Origin: Petasospora fabianii
Taxonomy: Eukaryota > Ascomycota > Saccharomycetes > Phaffomycetales > Wickerhamomycetaceae
Assembly: GCA_022641835.1 (NCBI GenBank)
Contig: CP048716.1
Coordinates: 1,736,001-1,800,000 of the forward strand
DNA: 64,000 nucleotides
Direction: 5' to 3'
Shown: piece after piece, positions 1 to 9,646 of the stretch
How the letters are laid out: each line of letters opens with the position of its first letter
Numbering within the stretch: position 1 is the stretch's first letter
The notes under the pieces: generated by a model
What the model was told of the DNA's origin: nothing
Seen by the model: only the letters and a program-made list of their open reading frames with translations
Databases searched by the model: none
Made by a program: the position numbers and the translations under genes

Positions 1-3000
1 CTTGCCCGGAAGAAGTACTTGTTGATCCGCCTTCTTATAACGCTGACAGGTGCCCTCGACTCGCCTTGATTCGATTGATCGAAAATATTAAATGTCTATT
101 ACGTGATGAGGTCATAGTCTCTCATTTGATACAGAGCTTTACATGGGATCGCGTACTTGAGAACGCACTTGACACCCGCAAGGCGTGGATCTCTACCGGA
201 CCAGACATTACTTTGAAGCGATAGAACTAACGGCTGGAGAAACATTATTTCCTCATCGTCAGCCGCTCCGGTAGCTATATCCAGACCCGGAAGTGGTGAT
301 CGCCCACTCCACCTGCTCAGAACTGGTCACGATCTGCAAATGAACCGGGATAAAACATTTCGGCCAAAACGGCTACGCTTATCCAGCGTCGAAAAAGACA
401 AGAGAAGAATACGTAGGTGCTCTCCACAGGTCGCTTGAAAGCCATAAATTAGTAAACGTGCATCCTGTGGGGTGTGTGATACACTATATACTCCTATGAG
501 ATGCATCCCGTGTCAGGCAGACTATGATATCCAGTCGGCGGATGCCAGCCAGCTGCGTTCTAACGATGTTCATTCATATATTTGAAAGCATTTGGAAACT
601 TGTGGTACAAAATATCTGCAGTCCGGTTAAATATTCATTATCGTCCTTCTAATTCCTTCTTTGAATCTAAAGCAGAACCCGAAATCAATTGATGTCCACA
701 TCTAGCTCCTATCCAGAGCTGATCAAAGAGTACCTGACGTATATACGCAAGAGCATGTCTTAAGGCTGACTAGCAGCTTTTCAACCGACTCGGCTACGGG
801 AAGAGGGGTGCCGACTTTGAACCACGATTATGTGTCCAGATCAAATTGTTGATATTTGTCTTCTAGGAAAGGGCTTGTGTTACTCAAATGCTAAAGAGCG
901 GTTTCACACGATCCACAGGATCCTATGGCTGAGTGGTCTCGTACGTTGAACTGACATAGTTGATGAATGGCACAGCCAGGTCGTCCACTTTGCAGGGTGT
1001 TAGTATTATGTATGTATGCATGTTACACGTTAAACCCCACTTGAGATATAATAGGTGATACATGAAGCTTCTGAGACCACGGAATGCGCGTCAATAATGA
1101 AGATCCAAATTGATCACGCCGCACAGCGAATCTATCCGAGCTACAGTCCAAGCAAAATCCACACGAGGTATCGAAGTAGTATATGTATTCATATTATGCT
1201 AATAAGTGGCCACTGAGTCATGCAGACGACTATCATGATAAGCACTGTTGCTGTCTCCAAGATCTATAAATGTGGAGAGTTTCATAACGGAGAACCAACA
1301 AGAGACAGGGTTGAAAAATCAGCAAATGGGTTCCATCCTGGAATATCGAAAAGTCACCGTATTGATGAACGGAGGTGATATGGTGAAGTATTACCATGTA
1401 GCTTAGGCGATATACTGTGTTATGCTCGCGTCAAAGGGTTCTATCCCTACAAGAATGCGAGCCCTTCAATGAAATGCCGGTCCAAGGCGCGGCTTCAGAC
1501 CGCCTTCAGATATGATGTCCCCACCTTTTGGAGCTCATCAAGGTGTTGGAGACAGAACAACCATTCTTATAAGGAACACAACTACCGAGAGAGCAGTGGA
1601 GCCAAGTCAATTGTTGCTGATCCATGGATATCTCACATCTCTTAGCGTTGCCTAGCATCTCCACATAAGCAGTTGCTGGGGAAGATATGTACAGTGACGC
1701 TGAGCTTAAGTTAGCACATGCCGCGCTCAGGATTACCGCTCAGGACCGCTGACCGCGGTTCGCCGCAGGCAACTGACTGCCACTTACTAAGCTACAGGAC
1801 TTGGCCAGCAGCTTCAGACAACGAATGAAAAGCTCGAGCGGTGGTTTGAACGGGCTTGATAGAGAGCCAGGTGGCCAAACGGAAGGAAATCCCACGAAAT
1901 CAAGCTCGACAGACTTTGCCTACACAAGGTTGCGAGTGCGCCTTCAGGAGCCGGGAGACGGGCCGCGATAGCCACAGCCCGGCAGAGCTTGTAAATTGAT
2001 TGTTTAAATGACCATTTTTAACCAGATTTGTCTCGAAGAGACGATCAAACCCTATATAGTGGTACACCATATGGCATAGCCGTTCTACAGGAGCACTTTT
2101 GAGGATAGCCCATGACAGCAAGATCCGGGCGGATGATAGCTGACCTATTGCCAGATGCAAACAAGTTGTCTGCATCAGAGCCATCACGCAGGGCTCGGAG
2201 AAACCACTGCGTCAACGTTTTTGACCATAAGCCGAACCAATCGCCGACTTGTACCTGTCTAAAGTCGATCGGGAAATGTTGAAGGTTTGGCTGCCAAATG
2301 TACAAGAATTTGACTAATATGTGTTTATAGCATGTAGTAGTGAAAACTTTGAGGGCTTGCCTTGAAACAACTAAACAACCACGAAAAGAGAAAGGAGCTA
2401 CCAGCAAATTATTGATACAATCTCTGTTGACAAGACGAGGCAATTAGCAGCAAAAATCATGGGGAAGCATGAGTTAGCCGTGCCTTAAGAGTACGGAACA
2501 TGGATACGTGTGCTCGAAGCTGTCCAGTAGTAGGCACCTGTTCTTGAGAAATCAATCAGCTGTTGAATTAGCTGCAGATGAGGATGAGAGGGCTTCGACA
2601 ATGAGCGAAGCATTCGCGGTACCCCTCGATATGATCAATCAGGTAATTGAGAGCTGCATGTTGTGAGCCTGCAGTGAACACAATCTTGCATCAAACCCAA
2701 ACTGCCGTCTACAACATAAATACAACATTATACTGTGAATTGAACGCAACAAATCGTAGTACTTCAAGTGAAGAAACAAAATAAAATCAACATGGTAGAC
2801 AGTGAGACAAAAAGAGAGTGGATGAAAAGGACAAGGAGAGCCAACAAACAAAACTGATACTTGTTAGCTTTATGAGGAGCGGAGTGCACAGACGAAACGT
2901 TACTGCTGATCATCCATAGTCGCACGGTAGTAGATTACCATGTCAGATTAAAGTTGGAACAGAGATGAGACAAAAGCAGTCCAATGAAAATCTTCAGCAG

Positions 3001-3152
3001 AGAAAATCCTACTGGAACCAATCATGAAAAAAAAAAGAGCATGAAACAAAAGAAGTATCATAGTGCAACTATGGAGAATGTGCGTTGGATCCCAAAAAGA
3101 CAAGTTTTCATTTTGAAGAAAAAGAACACACCTAAATGCCAGTTAAGGAGCC
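1..3152. other. Gene-free left margin
   Basis: No coding region is supported over the first 3.1 kb. The open frames (for example 2045-2443 and 1900-2187 on the minus strand) overlap one another, resemble no family I know and have no clear start context. I see no tRNA, LTR, tandem array or transposase remnant. The last ~300 bases are the 3' flank of RHO1. It could be an intergenic, subtelomeric or centromere-flanking tract, but nothing in the bases decides this. Confidence 0.6.
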
Positions 3153-3761
3153 TTACAAGATGATACACTTCTTCTTCTTACCTGAAGACTTCTTGATCTT
3201 ATCCTTGGTCATCAAAGAAGCTCTGGTAGCAGCCTTGAAGACCTCGTCAACGTTGTAGTTCTTCTTGGCGGAACACTCAATGTATTTGATGGCACCGATC
3301 TTGTCGGCGACATCCTGACCCTCAGCGGAAGAAACTGGAGACAAGCCCTCTTCTTTTAGTCTCTGCAAGGTGGATGGGTCCTCTCTCAAGTCGACCTTAC
3401 AACCGACCAAGATGATTGGAACACCATGACAGAAATGAAGAACCTCAGAGATCCACTTCTCCTGGACGTTCGACAAAGACTCTGGGAGATCAACAGAGAA
3501 ACAGATCAAAACAACGTTGGTATCTGGATAGGACAACGGTCTGAGTCTATCGTAATCTTCCTGACCAGCAGTATCCCAAAGGGCCAATTCAACTCTGCGT
3601 CCGTCCAAGTCAACATCAGCGACGTAGTTATCGAAGACAGTTGGAACGTAGATGTCTGGGAAGGTACCCTTAGAGAATACAATCAACAAACATGTTTTAC
3701 CACAAGCACCATCACCGACAATGACGAGCTTTCTTCTGATGTCAGTCTGTAGTTGGGACAT
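3153..3761 (-). CDS. RHO1: Rho1 GTPase
   Basis: A 202-residue small GTPase of the Rho family. In yeast Rho1 activates Pkc1, the Fks glucan synthase and formins at sites of growth and at the division site. Visible parts are the P-loop GDGACGKT (residues 17-24), switch [13 protein letters not shown], switch [18 protein letters not shown], the GCKVDL base-recognition motif, the ECSAK motif, a polybasic tail and the CaaX box CIIL, whose final Leu predicts geranylgeranylation. Length and sequence closely match S. cerevisiae Rho1. The reading frame has no intron, but a probable intron lies upstream in the 5' UTR. The order RHO1-MET16-NUT2 is shared with S. cerevisiae chromosome XVI, with RHO1 flipped relative to the others. 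Confidence 0.97.
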   Translation of the reverse strand: MSQLQTDIRRKLVIVGDGACGKTCLLIVFSKGTFPDIYVPTVFDNYVADVDLDGRRVELALWDTAGQEDYDRLRPLSYPDTNVVLICFSVDLPESLSNVQEKWISEVLHFCHGVPIILVGCKVDLREDPSTLQRLKEEGLSPVSSAEGQDVADKIGAIKYIECSAKKNYNVDEVFKAATRASLMTKDKIKKSSGKKKKCIIL

Positions 3762-3932
3762 TATGTGTTACCGGGGCGAATGCTTTTCGTTTGGATGTGT
3801 GGAATGAATGTGCTGTGACAAACAAGGGAGTGAATGAACGATGACCCAGGGTTTTCACAGAAGGAAATCGTCTAAAGTTGAAGCAAAAAGATTAGTCTTT
3901 TCGATTCTGTGGGAAAAAAATGTGGGACACGT

Positions 3933-4466
3933 TCTGAGTAAAAGTTGTTAGTACGTCTGGTAGGGATCGCGGGCAACTGGGAGTACAAGGCCACAAGCAA
4001 CAAAACGAAATTCAACGAGGAATCAGATCGCACGGATCGAATGGCTCCATAGAGGCATTGATAGGTTCCTATTCATCCCTCCAATGATAGTGTATGTTAG
4101 TTTGATGATGGGCAACGCGTTTCGAAGTCGAATCTTGAAAAAGAGTGTCATACGACGCGTTATCAACACTGCTGTTACAAAAGCAAGATCATACCAGGGA
4201 TCTGCAGCAATGGCCGGGCCGCTAGTCGTGCAGAAGGCAAAAGCAAATAGCTCCTGTAGATACTGACAATTCAGAGTTGTCAAGAGTCTTAGCGCCCGTC
4301 ATATGGTCCATAGTGATATAGAAAGTGGAAGGGGGAATGGGCGGCGGCTAGCCCTGGCGGGAACGCGATCACAACAGCAACACGTGTAACAAACTCAGTC
4401 GAGAGGGGTGAATCATGCAGTCCTTGAATGCTTGTGACAATGTACATATTGAGGGTAAGGACATAC
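3933..4466 (-). other. RHO1: Probable 5'-UTR intron of RHO1
   Basis: On the minus strand upstream of the RHO1 ATG there is a donor AAAG|GTATGT at 4466, a branch sequence ACGTACTAAC (core complement 3946-3952) and an acceptor TTTTACTCAG ending at 3933. The intron would be 534 bases, longer than the coding introns here (53-129 bases), and would leave about 170 bases of UTR before the ATG. All three signals match those of the proven introns in this window. No protein frame confirms it. Confidence 0.5.
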
Positions 4467-5044
4467 CTTTATGATGCGTGATCTTAGGACGTGTAGCGTT
4501 GGCGACGATGGGTGCGTTGTCGTTGTGAGGTGGCTCTCCGCGGGATCAGGGCCTTGTTTATTTTAAGAAGTTTTCAGCATTTTTTGGCCAGCGAGTGAAA
4601 TTTTGGGTGTCCGGGTGTGTGAGGGGCAGTGTTGTTCGCCTCCCGATTTCCTGGGGTGCAAGCGCGGCGACGACTGTCATGACACCTCCCGAGCCTCCCG
4701 TTATTACATGGTCAGCACATGACCTATTCAACTAGTCGGGTCTTGCGGCATGGCTGAACTACATGTGTTAGATTCTGTCATATCCACACACATTTGTCTG
4801 TCTTGTGGATGCCTGATCAGCCATTGGCCGCCAGCCTACAAGAATAGCAGCTACTCAAACGCTCTATCATTACGTTGAAGTGTTTTTAATGGTGAAATAA
4901 ATAAAAAGATCTGCATGTCTCACAGGGAGCTCGGCTCAGTCGACTTAGTCTAGATCATCCCATTGCCCAATCTATGGCGCTTTGGTACTAGAAATGCAGA
5001 CTGGTGCCTAAGACAGGTCCCATGGCAAAAGATTGATCAACAGA
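4467..5044. other. RHO1 promoter / MET16 3' flank
   Basis: A non-coding stretch between the candidate RHO1 first exon and the MET16 stop. In S. cerevisiae MRP2 sits between RHO1 and MET16. I looked for an uS14m-like protein across 3762-5044 and found none, so that gene has moved. A CACGTG palindrome lies nearby at 4381-4386, inside the candidate intron. Nothing else is recognisable. Confidence 0.5.
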
Positions 5045-5896
5045 TCACAGTGTAGCAGCGGCTTCCTGACCATGGGTCAAAAACTTCGCATACTTGCTGG
5101 CTGTGTGAATACCACATTCAGTCTTAGTCTTGCCTTTCCAGCGACCAGCTCTCTCATCCTCACCTTCGGCAACTGGCACTGTGGAATGATAGTCTCCCAC
5201 CGATCTGTAGCCAAGGTCAAGAAGTTCGTTGTATGGAACGTTGTTTTCCTTGATATAGCTGAGCACCTGATTGAAGGACCAGTTGGCCATTGGATTGATC
5301 TTGATAATGTCAGAAGCCTCATCAATCTCAAGAATTTGAAGAGAGTTTCTAGCACCACCTTGTGATCTTCTTCTTCCAGTGAAGACAGCAACAACATCCA
5401 ATTCCTTGTACGCTCTCTGTGCTGGTTCGACCTTAGCAAGGTAGTCGTATCTTTCCTCATCTGTTTCCCAAAGCATTTCACCATACTTTTGTGAAAACTC
5501 TTCTTCGGTCTCAACTCCGCGAGGCTTGAAGATGTTCACCTTATTGTTCGGATACTTCTCTTGAACCTTTTTCACGAGGTCAAGTGTTTGAGGGAAGTGA
5601 TGGAGTGTGTCAAGGAAGATAAGTTGGACACTGTCACCCTTAGGTAGCTTTGAGAGAATATCAACGGTGACTAAACCTGTAAGCCCGAACGCTGTTGTCT
5701 GGAAAACGTCTGGGAAGTTTAAGAGAGACCATTCAATGATTTCCTGCGGTGAGAGGTCGGCAAGCTGTTCGTTTAGGTGGTTGAGGTGCTCTTGTGTGAG
5801 GATGACCTTGTTCTTGATATTGTATGTTTTGAGATTGGAATCGTTGGCAGAAGCTGTCGAGGCAGCTCTGTGGCGTTGGCTGGCGTCCTGCGTCAT
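5045..5896 (-). CDS. MET16: PAPS reductase (phosphoadenylyl-sulfate reductase)
   Basis: A 283-residue thioredoxin-dependent enzyme that reduces 3'-phosphoadenylyl sulfate to sulfite in sulfate assimilation. The body matches S. cerevisiae Met16 almost throughout: TTAFGLTGLVT, FLDTLHHFPQT, AVFTGRRRSQGGAR, NELLDLGYRSVGDYHST and the catalytic ECGIH with Cys261. The frame extends upstream only to a TTG; the first ATG in frame is at 5896, which gives about 22 residues more than the yeast enzyme. Upstream, at 6098-6114, is a Cbf1-type site. NUT2 is divergent across about 500 bases, as in S. cerevisiae. Confidence 0.96.
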   Translation of the reverse strand: MTQDASQRHRAASTASANDSNLKTYNIKNKVILTQEHLNHLNEQLADLSPQEIIEWSLLNFPDVFQTTAFGLTGLVTVDILSKLPKGDSVQLIFLDTLHHFPQTLDLVKKVQEKYPNNKVNIFKPRGVETEEEFSQKYGEMLWETDEERYDYLAKVEPAQRAYKELDVVAVFTGRRRSQGGARNSLQILEIDEASDIIKINPMANWSFNQVLSYIKENNVPYNELLDLGYRSVGDYHSTVPVAEGEDERAGRWKGKTKTECGIHTASKYAKFLTHGQEAAATL

Positions 5897-6097
5897 TGTA
5901 TGTAAGAGTGTGGAGTTGTAGATGAAGTGACCCAAAGTTTCCTGGTTGAGCAAGAGAGTGTACTAGGGGTAAGAAGGTTGACCAGAGGCAGTTAACGAGG
6001 ACTTTATGGGCCCTGAGCAACGTTGACAAATCTTTCTCAGTAGATTTTTCCCTGTGGAAGTTAGTGCTTCACAAGACAGTGGTGGAGTTGACCGTGA

Positions 6098-6114
6098 TCA
6101 CGTGAAATCTGTGG
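6098..6114. promoter_or_regulatory. Cbf1-type E-box with Met31/32-like CTGTGG
   Basis: TCACGTGA at 6098-6105 overlaps AAATCTGTGG at 6105-6114, about 200 bases upstream of the MET16 ATG. In S. cerevisiae, TCACGTG (Cbf1-Met4-Met28) and AAACTGTGG (Met31/Met32) drive sulfur genes including MET16. Two more CTGTGG copies follow nearby (around 6125 and 6159). Use in this species is inferred. Confidence 0.65.
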
Positions 6115-6395
6115 ATTGGGATCCTGTGGCTTGTGAAAATTGGCGCCTAGTTATCACCTGTGGCTGAGTGTGGCGCAGGATGTGGCTAAAATTTTTTCCA
6201 TTACCGTTTTCGGTATCCAAACGTAATGGTCCCTCATATAACGCATTGATTGGTATTGACAGCATTTCACCCGGACATCTCTCAACGGGGAAAAGAGATC
6301 AACATCAAATGCGCAAGACCGCACAGAAGGAACATGAACATGAAAGACAGTGATAACCAGCGGTCTTCGGTCCTACCATTTGCCCCCTCTCTACC

Positions 6396-6830
6396 ATGGC
6401 TCAAGTCAACAACCAAGCCGTCGAACAAGAGATAGAGAAGACAAAACAGATTATCTCTGATCTAGTCGAATCCTTCATCGAACTGGGAATCATCGTACAC
6501 GACTTTCAAGGAACGGAATCATCACGAGATGCGCTATCGTTACGCCTTAACCACACGATAGACGAACTTCAGAAACTACAGTCACCTGCTACCAACAGTT
6601 TAGATAATGTCCCAGTGCCATTGGATGTGCTGCAATACGTTGAAGACGGAAGAAATCCAGATGTTTACACAAGGGAGTTTGTTGAGACAACGCGAAAGGC
6701 CAATCAACATCTAAGAGGCAAAATGATGGCTATGAGGGATCTGAGGGATGTTCTTGGGAAAAAGATTGCATCAGAATTCCCCGAACTTGGCGATGTGGTT
6801 CAGGATATTATAAAGCGTACTGATGGTTGA
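6396..6830 (+). CDS. NUT2: Mediator subunit 10
   Basis: A 144-residue subunit of the Mediator middle module, which bridges transcription factors and RNA polymerase II. The Med10 signature is visible: an N-terminal helix (residues 6-35, IEKTKQIISDLVESFIELG), the LNHTIDELQKLQ helix, then the conserved VPVPLDVLQYVEDGRNPDVYT stretch, where the family reads IPLEVLEYIDQGRNPQLYT or similar, and a C-terminal amphipathic helix. The length matches Nut2 of other yeasts. The ATG at 6396 follows CTACC. It is divergent from MET16 and convergent with the permease. Confidence 0.93.
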   Translation: MAQVNNQAVEQEIEKTKQIISDLVESFIELGIIVHDFQGTESSRDALSLRLNHTIDELQKLQSPATNSLDNVPVPLDVLQYVEDGRNPDVYTREFVETTRKANQHLRGKMMAMRDLRDVLGKKIASEFPELGDVVQDIIKRTDG

Positions 6831-7616
6831 TTGCAACTAGGGGTGACCTTCCCACTTATCCGGTGTTTTAGACACTTGTAATGAACGTACGATTGACGCT
6901 AAAATATCCATATCTATCGGTTGCGATCGTTTGATCATTCTTTGATAAGGTTAGTATTCCTGAAAAATACCTTATTAGATTAGACATGCTCCCACCAGGT
7001 CAGTATGTGCTAAAATTTAGGTAGACTGCATATGCAAAGTACTAGTAGGACGTGAGTTAGGCCGTATCGATCATTTGAAGCTGGGCTTTTTGCTTATCGG
7101 GTAGTCTGGGACTTGCCCAGATGTCTGAGGGCTCACCTCCTATCTTTCTTATCAGCTGTAACACTCAGATTCTCGCAGCCCCCTATTCTACTGGTGTTCT
7201 TGGTTCAAAAGAAGCACTCGGTGTTTAGACACCATGGCTCATCTCCGGATATGTTCCCCGGTGTCGTGAAGGTGTTCCGCTTCCTTGAGCGCCACACCGT
7301 CAACGGTCCGCCTTCGTTGTGAGAGGAGCACTTACTACAAGACGCAAATATCGCGTTATCTGTGGCTCCTTTGTTGGTAGTAGTCACGGGACAAAAGACG
7401 CTGCAGTAGGACAAGTCGGTGCAGTGAACAATCCTGCATAGGGACAAACGCGCGGCCGATATCGCGTACCTCACACCTCGCTTTAAAATCCGATGAGATG
7501 GTCTACACTAAGTTCGTAAAGAGGGCATGAATATTTAAAGTCAAATAAAGACAAAATTCTATTTATCGACAAATGGTAACGAGTCCGCGTTAAAGACTGT
7601 AGGTTGAAAAACAAAC
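6831..7616. other. Long convergent intergenic region
   Basis: 786 bases lie between the 3' ends of NUT2 and the permease, unusually long for a convergent pair in this window (others are 14-510 bases). Short open frames at 7113-7322 and 7205-7474 overlap on opposite strands and look like chance. No tRNA or snoRNA boxes were recognised. Confidence 0.5.
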
Positions 7617-9224
7617 TTAAAGTGGATATATGAATGTGGTGTTCTCAAGGTCAGTCAAGTCAAGAGATGCGATGTTGACCTGCAGTTCGCCTCCCTCAGT
7701 ATTATGAACAACACCAATCTTCTCCTGTTCAGCGATATGCTGCAATCTCTGAGTGTTTCTTCTCTTCAAGATGAACCAGATCACAATAGCAGTGAATGGG
7801 GCAAGACCGAAAGACAGAACAATCTGGACAATCCAAGCAGGGTAGTATCTTGGTGCATCTTTCTCTCTCCACAGTTGTGGGGAGATAATGTTAGCGATAC
7901 CGTAGGCAATCATGATGAGACCGGATCTTGTCATACGCTTAGTGTAACCTGAACAAGAAGTTGTAGCCCAAGAGAAAATAATGATGAATGGAACACCAAA
8001 GACTGGAGAAGCCATGGTCAAGACAGCGAGAATACCAATCTTGTTGTCCCAAGGGAGAGCGACAGCGCAGATGGAGCCAACCAATGAAGGAAGCATCCAG
8101 AAGACAGACGACCAAGCAGAAGTGTCTGGGAATCTGATGAGGAAGTACGAGGCAATGACAGAACAGAGAGCAGCGAAACCACCAGATGCAACAGAGACGA
8201 GTGTGGAGTCCAAATTGGAGATTCCACCCATCTCACCAAAGAGCAAGTTCTGCTGGTATGGCAAGTTATTGGCAAGCATAATAAGGAACAGATACAAGAC
8301 GAACAACCAGGTGATTGGGTCTTTCAGGGCCTCCTTGAATTGATACTTCTTAAAGTACTTCTGCTCGATCGAGGAGTTGGTCGTACGCTGGACACGACGA
8401 ATAATCCAGATTTTCTCCTCGGTGGTGAAGCCCTTAACGTTGGTTGGATTGTCTGGGTAGAAGAAGAAGATAAGAATGTTGAGGATTAAAGTCAAACCAC
8501 CGATGATGATCATGAATATCTTCCAAGGAGAAATGGTGTTGGTGGCGTACAAAACACCGTAGGCGATGAAACCAACTGGGATAGTAACACCAAGACACGA
8601 AGAGTAGAAAAGTGGGGCAGCAGCAGCCTTCTCATCAGCAGTTAAGAACTGTGCCTGTGTAGTGTTGAGGATTGGAACAACAACTGATTCAACGAAACCG
8701 AGGAAGAATCGGATGGCAATGACACCACCATAGTTATGCATGGTGCACGACAAGAAAGTGATAATGGTCCAGAAAGAAGTCAAACCGAACAAGAATTTTC
8801 CAACTGGAAGCTTCTGCATCAAGTAAGTACCTGGGATCTGACCTACGATGTAACCGACGTAGAAGAGCGTGTTGACGTTGCTGTACTTTGCGCCGTCGAG
8901 ACCGGTATCTTCGTAGAGACCCAAGATGGCTGCATATGACAATGTAGCCTTGTCCATGTACAGAATCAAATTGATCAGAAAGGCGAATGAGACAATGAAC
9001 CATCTGACTTTTCTTCCAAGTCTGACTTCCTGTTCTGGGGTAGCCTCAGGGACAGAGGCATCATATTCTTGCTGGAACTTGAGGGTGGCATCTGCATCCT
9101 TTGAGTTGACGATCTTGATACCAGCTTCAGTGTTGTGCTGCTCTGTGAGCTCTCCATTCTCTCTCGAGGACTTGTCCTCTTCCACCTGTTTAACGTGGGT
9201 CAGATTCTCGTCAGAGTCACTCAT
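7617..9224 (-). CDS. MFS permease, Dal5 (allantoate/anion:cation symporter) family
   Basis: A 535-residue major-facilitator transporter at the plasma membrane. A hydrophilic N-terminus of about 70 residues is followed by VRWFIVSFAFLINLILYMDKATLSYA (TM1) and 12 predicted membrane spans in two halves, split by the loop after FFFYPDNPTNVKGFTTEEK. That loop and the TM4-5 region (RFFLGFVESVVVPIL) are typical of the Dal5/Tna1/Thi73/Soa1 group. The substrate cannot be told; the family takes up allantoate, nicotinate, sulfonates and thiamine-related anions. The start is the ATG at 9224, since the extra upstream frame lacks conservation and runs through the TATA region. GATAAG sits upstream at 9443. 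Confidence 0.85.
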   Translation of the reverse strand: MSDSDENLTHVKQVEEDKSSRENGELTEQHNTEAGIKIVNSKDADATLKFQQEYDASVPEATPEQEVRLGRKVRWFIVSFAFLINLILYMDKATLSYAAILGLYEDTGLDGAKYSNVNTLFYVGYIVGQIPGTYLMQKLPVGKFLFGLTSFWTIITFLSCTMHNYGGVIAIRFFLGFVESVVVPILNTTQAQFLTADEKAAAAPLFYSSCLGVTIPVGFIAYGVLYATNTISPWKIFMIIIGGLTLILNILIFFFYPDNPTNVKGFTTEEKIWIIRRVQRTTNSSIEQKYFKKYQFKEALKDPITWLFVLYLFLIMLANNLPYQQNLLFGEMGGISNLDSTLVSVASGGFAALCSVIASYFLIRFPDTSAWSSVFWMLPSLVGSICAVALPWDNKIGILAVLTMASPVFGVPFIIIFSWATTSCSGYTKRMTRSGLIMIAYGIANIISPQLWREKDAPRYYPAWIVQIVLSFGLAPFTAIVIWFILKRRNTQRLQHIAEQEKIGVVHNTEGGELQVNIASLDLTDLENTTFIYPL

Positions 9225-9297
9225 GATTAGGTGTAGTGTGCAGTGTACACCATCTCTTGAAGCAAGCTCACACGAGAGAGAGGATGAGCTGTGACTC

Positions 9298-9304
9298 TTA
9301 TATA
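9298..9304 (-). promoter_or_regulatory. TATA box of the permease gene
   Basis: TATATAA on the minus strand, 74 bases upstream of the ATG at 9224. It is the best TATA match in the region. GATAAG at 9443-9448 and GATAAA near 9537 lie further upstream and could bind GATA nitrogen regulators, which control several Dal5-family genes in S. cerevisiae. That link is inferred. Confidence 0.45.
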
Positions 9305-9646
9305 TCTTGAGATGAGGGACATTTGTCCAGTCCAAGTCAGCCGCGCAGAAAATAAGTCTAATGTGGGTGTCTCAACTCTGGTGAAAAGACATGTGGCTGA
9401 TGCCGCTGCCGGACTTTTCTCCTGTAACGGCGGATGTCTGGAGATAAGCGCTGCCAGCTGCTAGTAGTATGCGCATCAAGTGTCAGATGTTGTAAATCTC
9501 CGGGGAATAACTTCTACAAACAAGAGATGAAAGAGAGATAAAGGAATGTGTCGATGCAAGGTTGATAACGCGGGGACTATAGACATGGGCATGGGAAAAC
9601 GTATATCAAAGCTATCTTCAAACAGACACGCATGATTCCGTCCATC

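Noticed and set aside
926-945. TGGCTGAGTGGTCTCG resembles a tRNA A-box
   Set aside because: No B-box, acceptor stem or anticodon arm at the right spacing.
997-1005. GTTAGTA (minus-strand TACTAAC) as sign of a spliced gene
   Set aside because: No donor or conserved exon could be found around it.
2045-2443. 132-codon minus-strand open frame
   Set aside because: Overlaps another frame, resembles no protein family and lies in a tract with no other coding signal.
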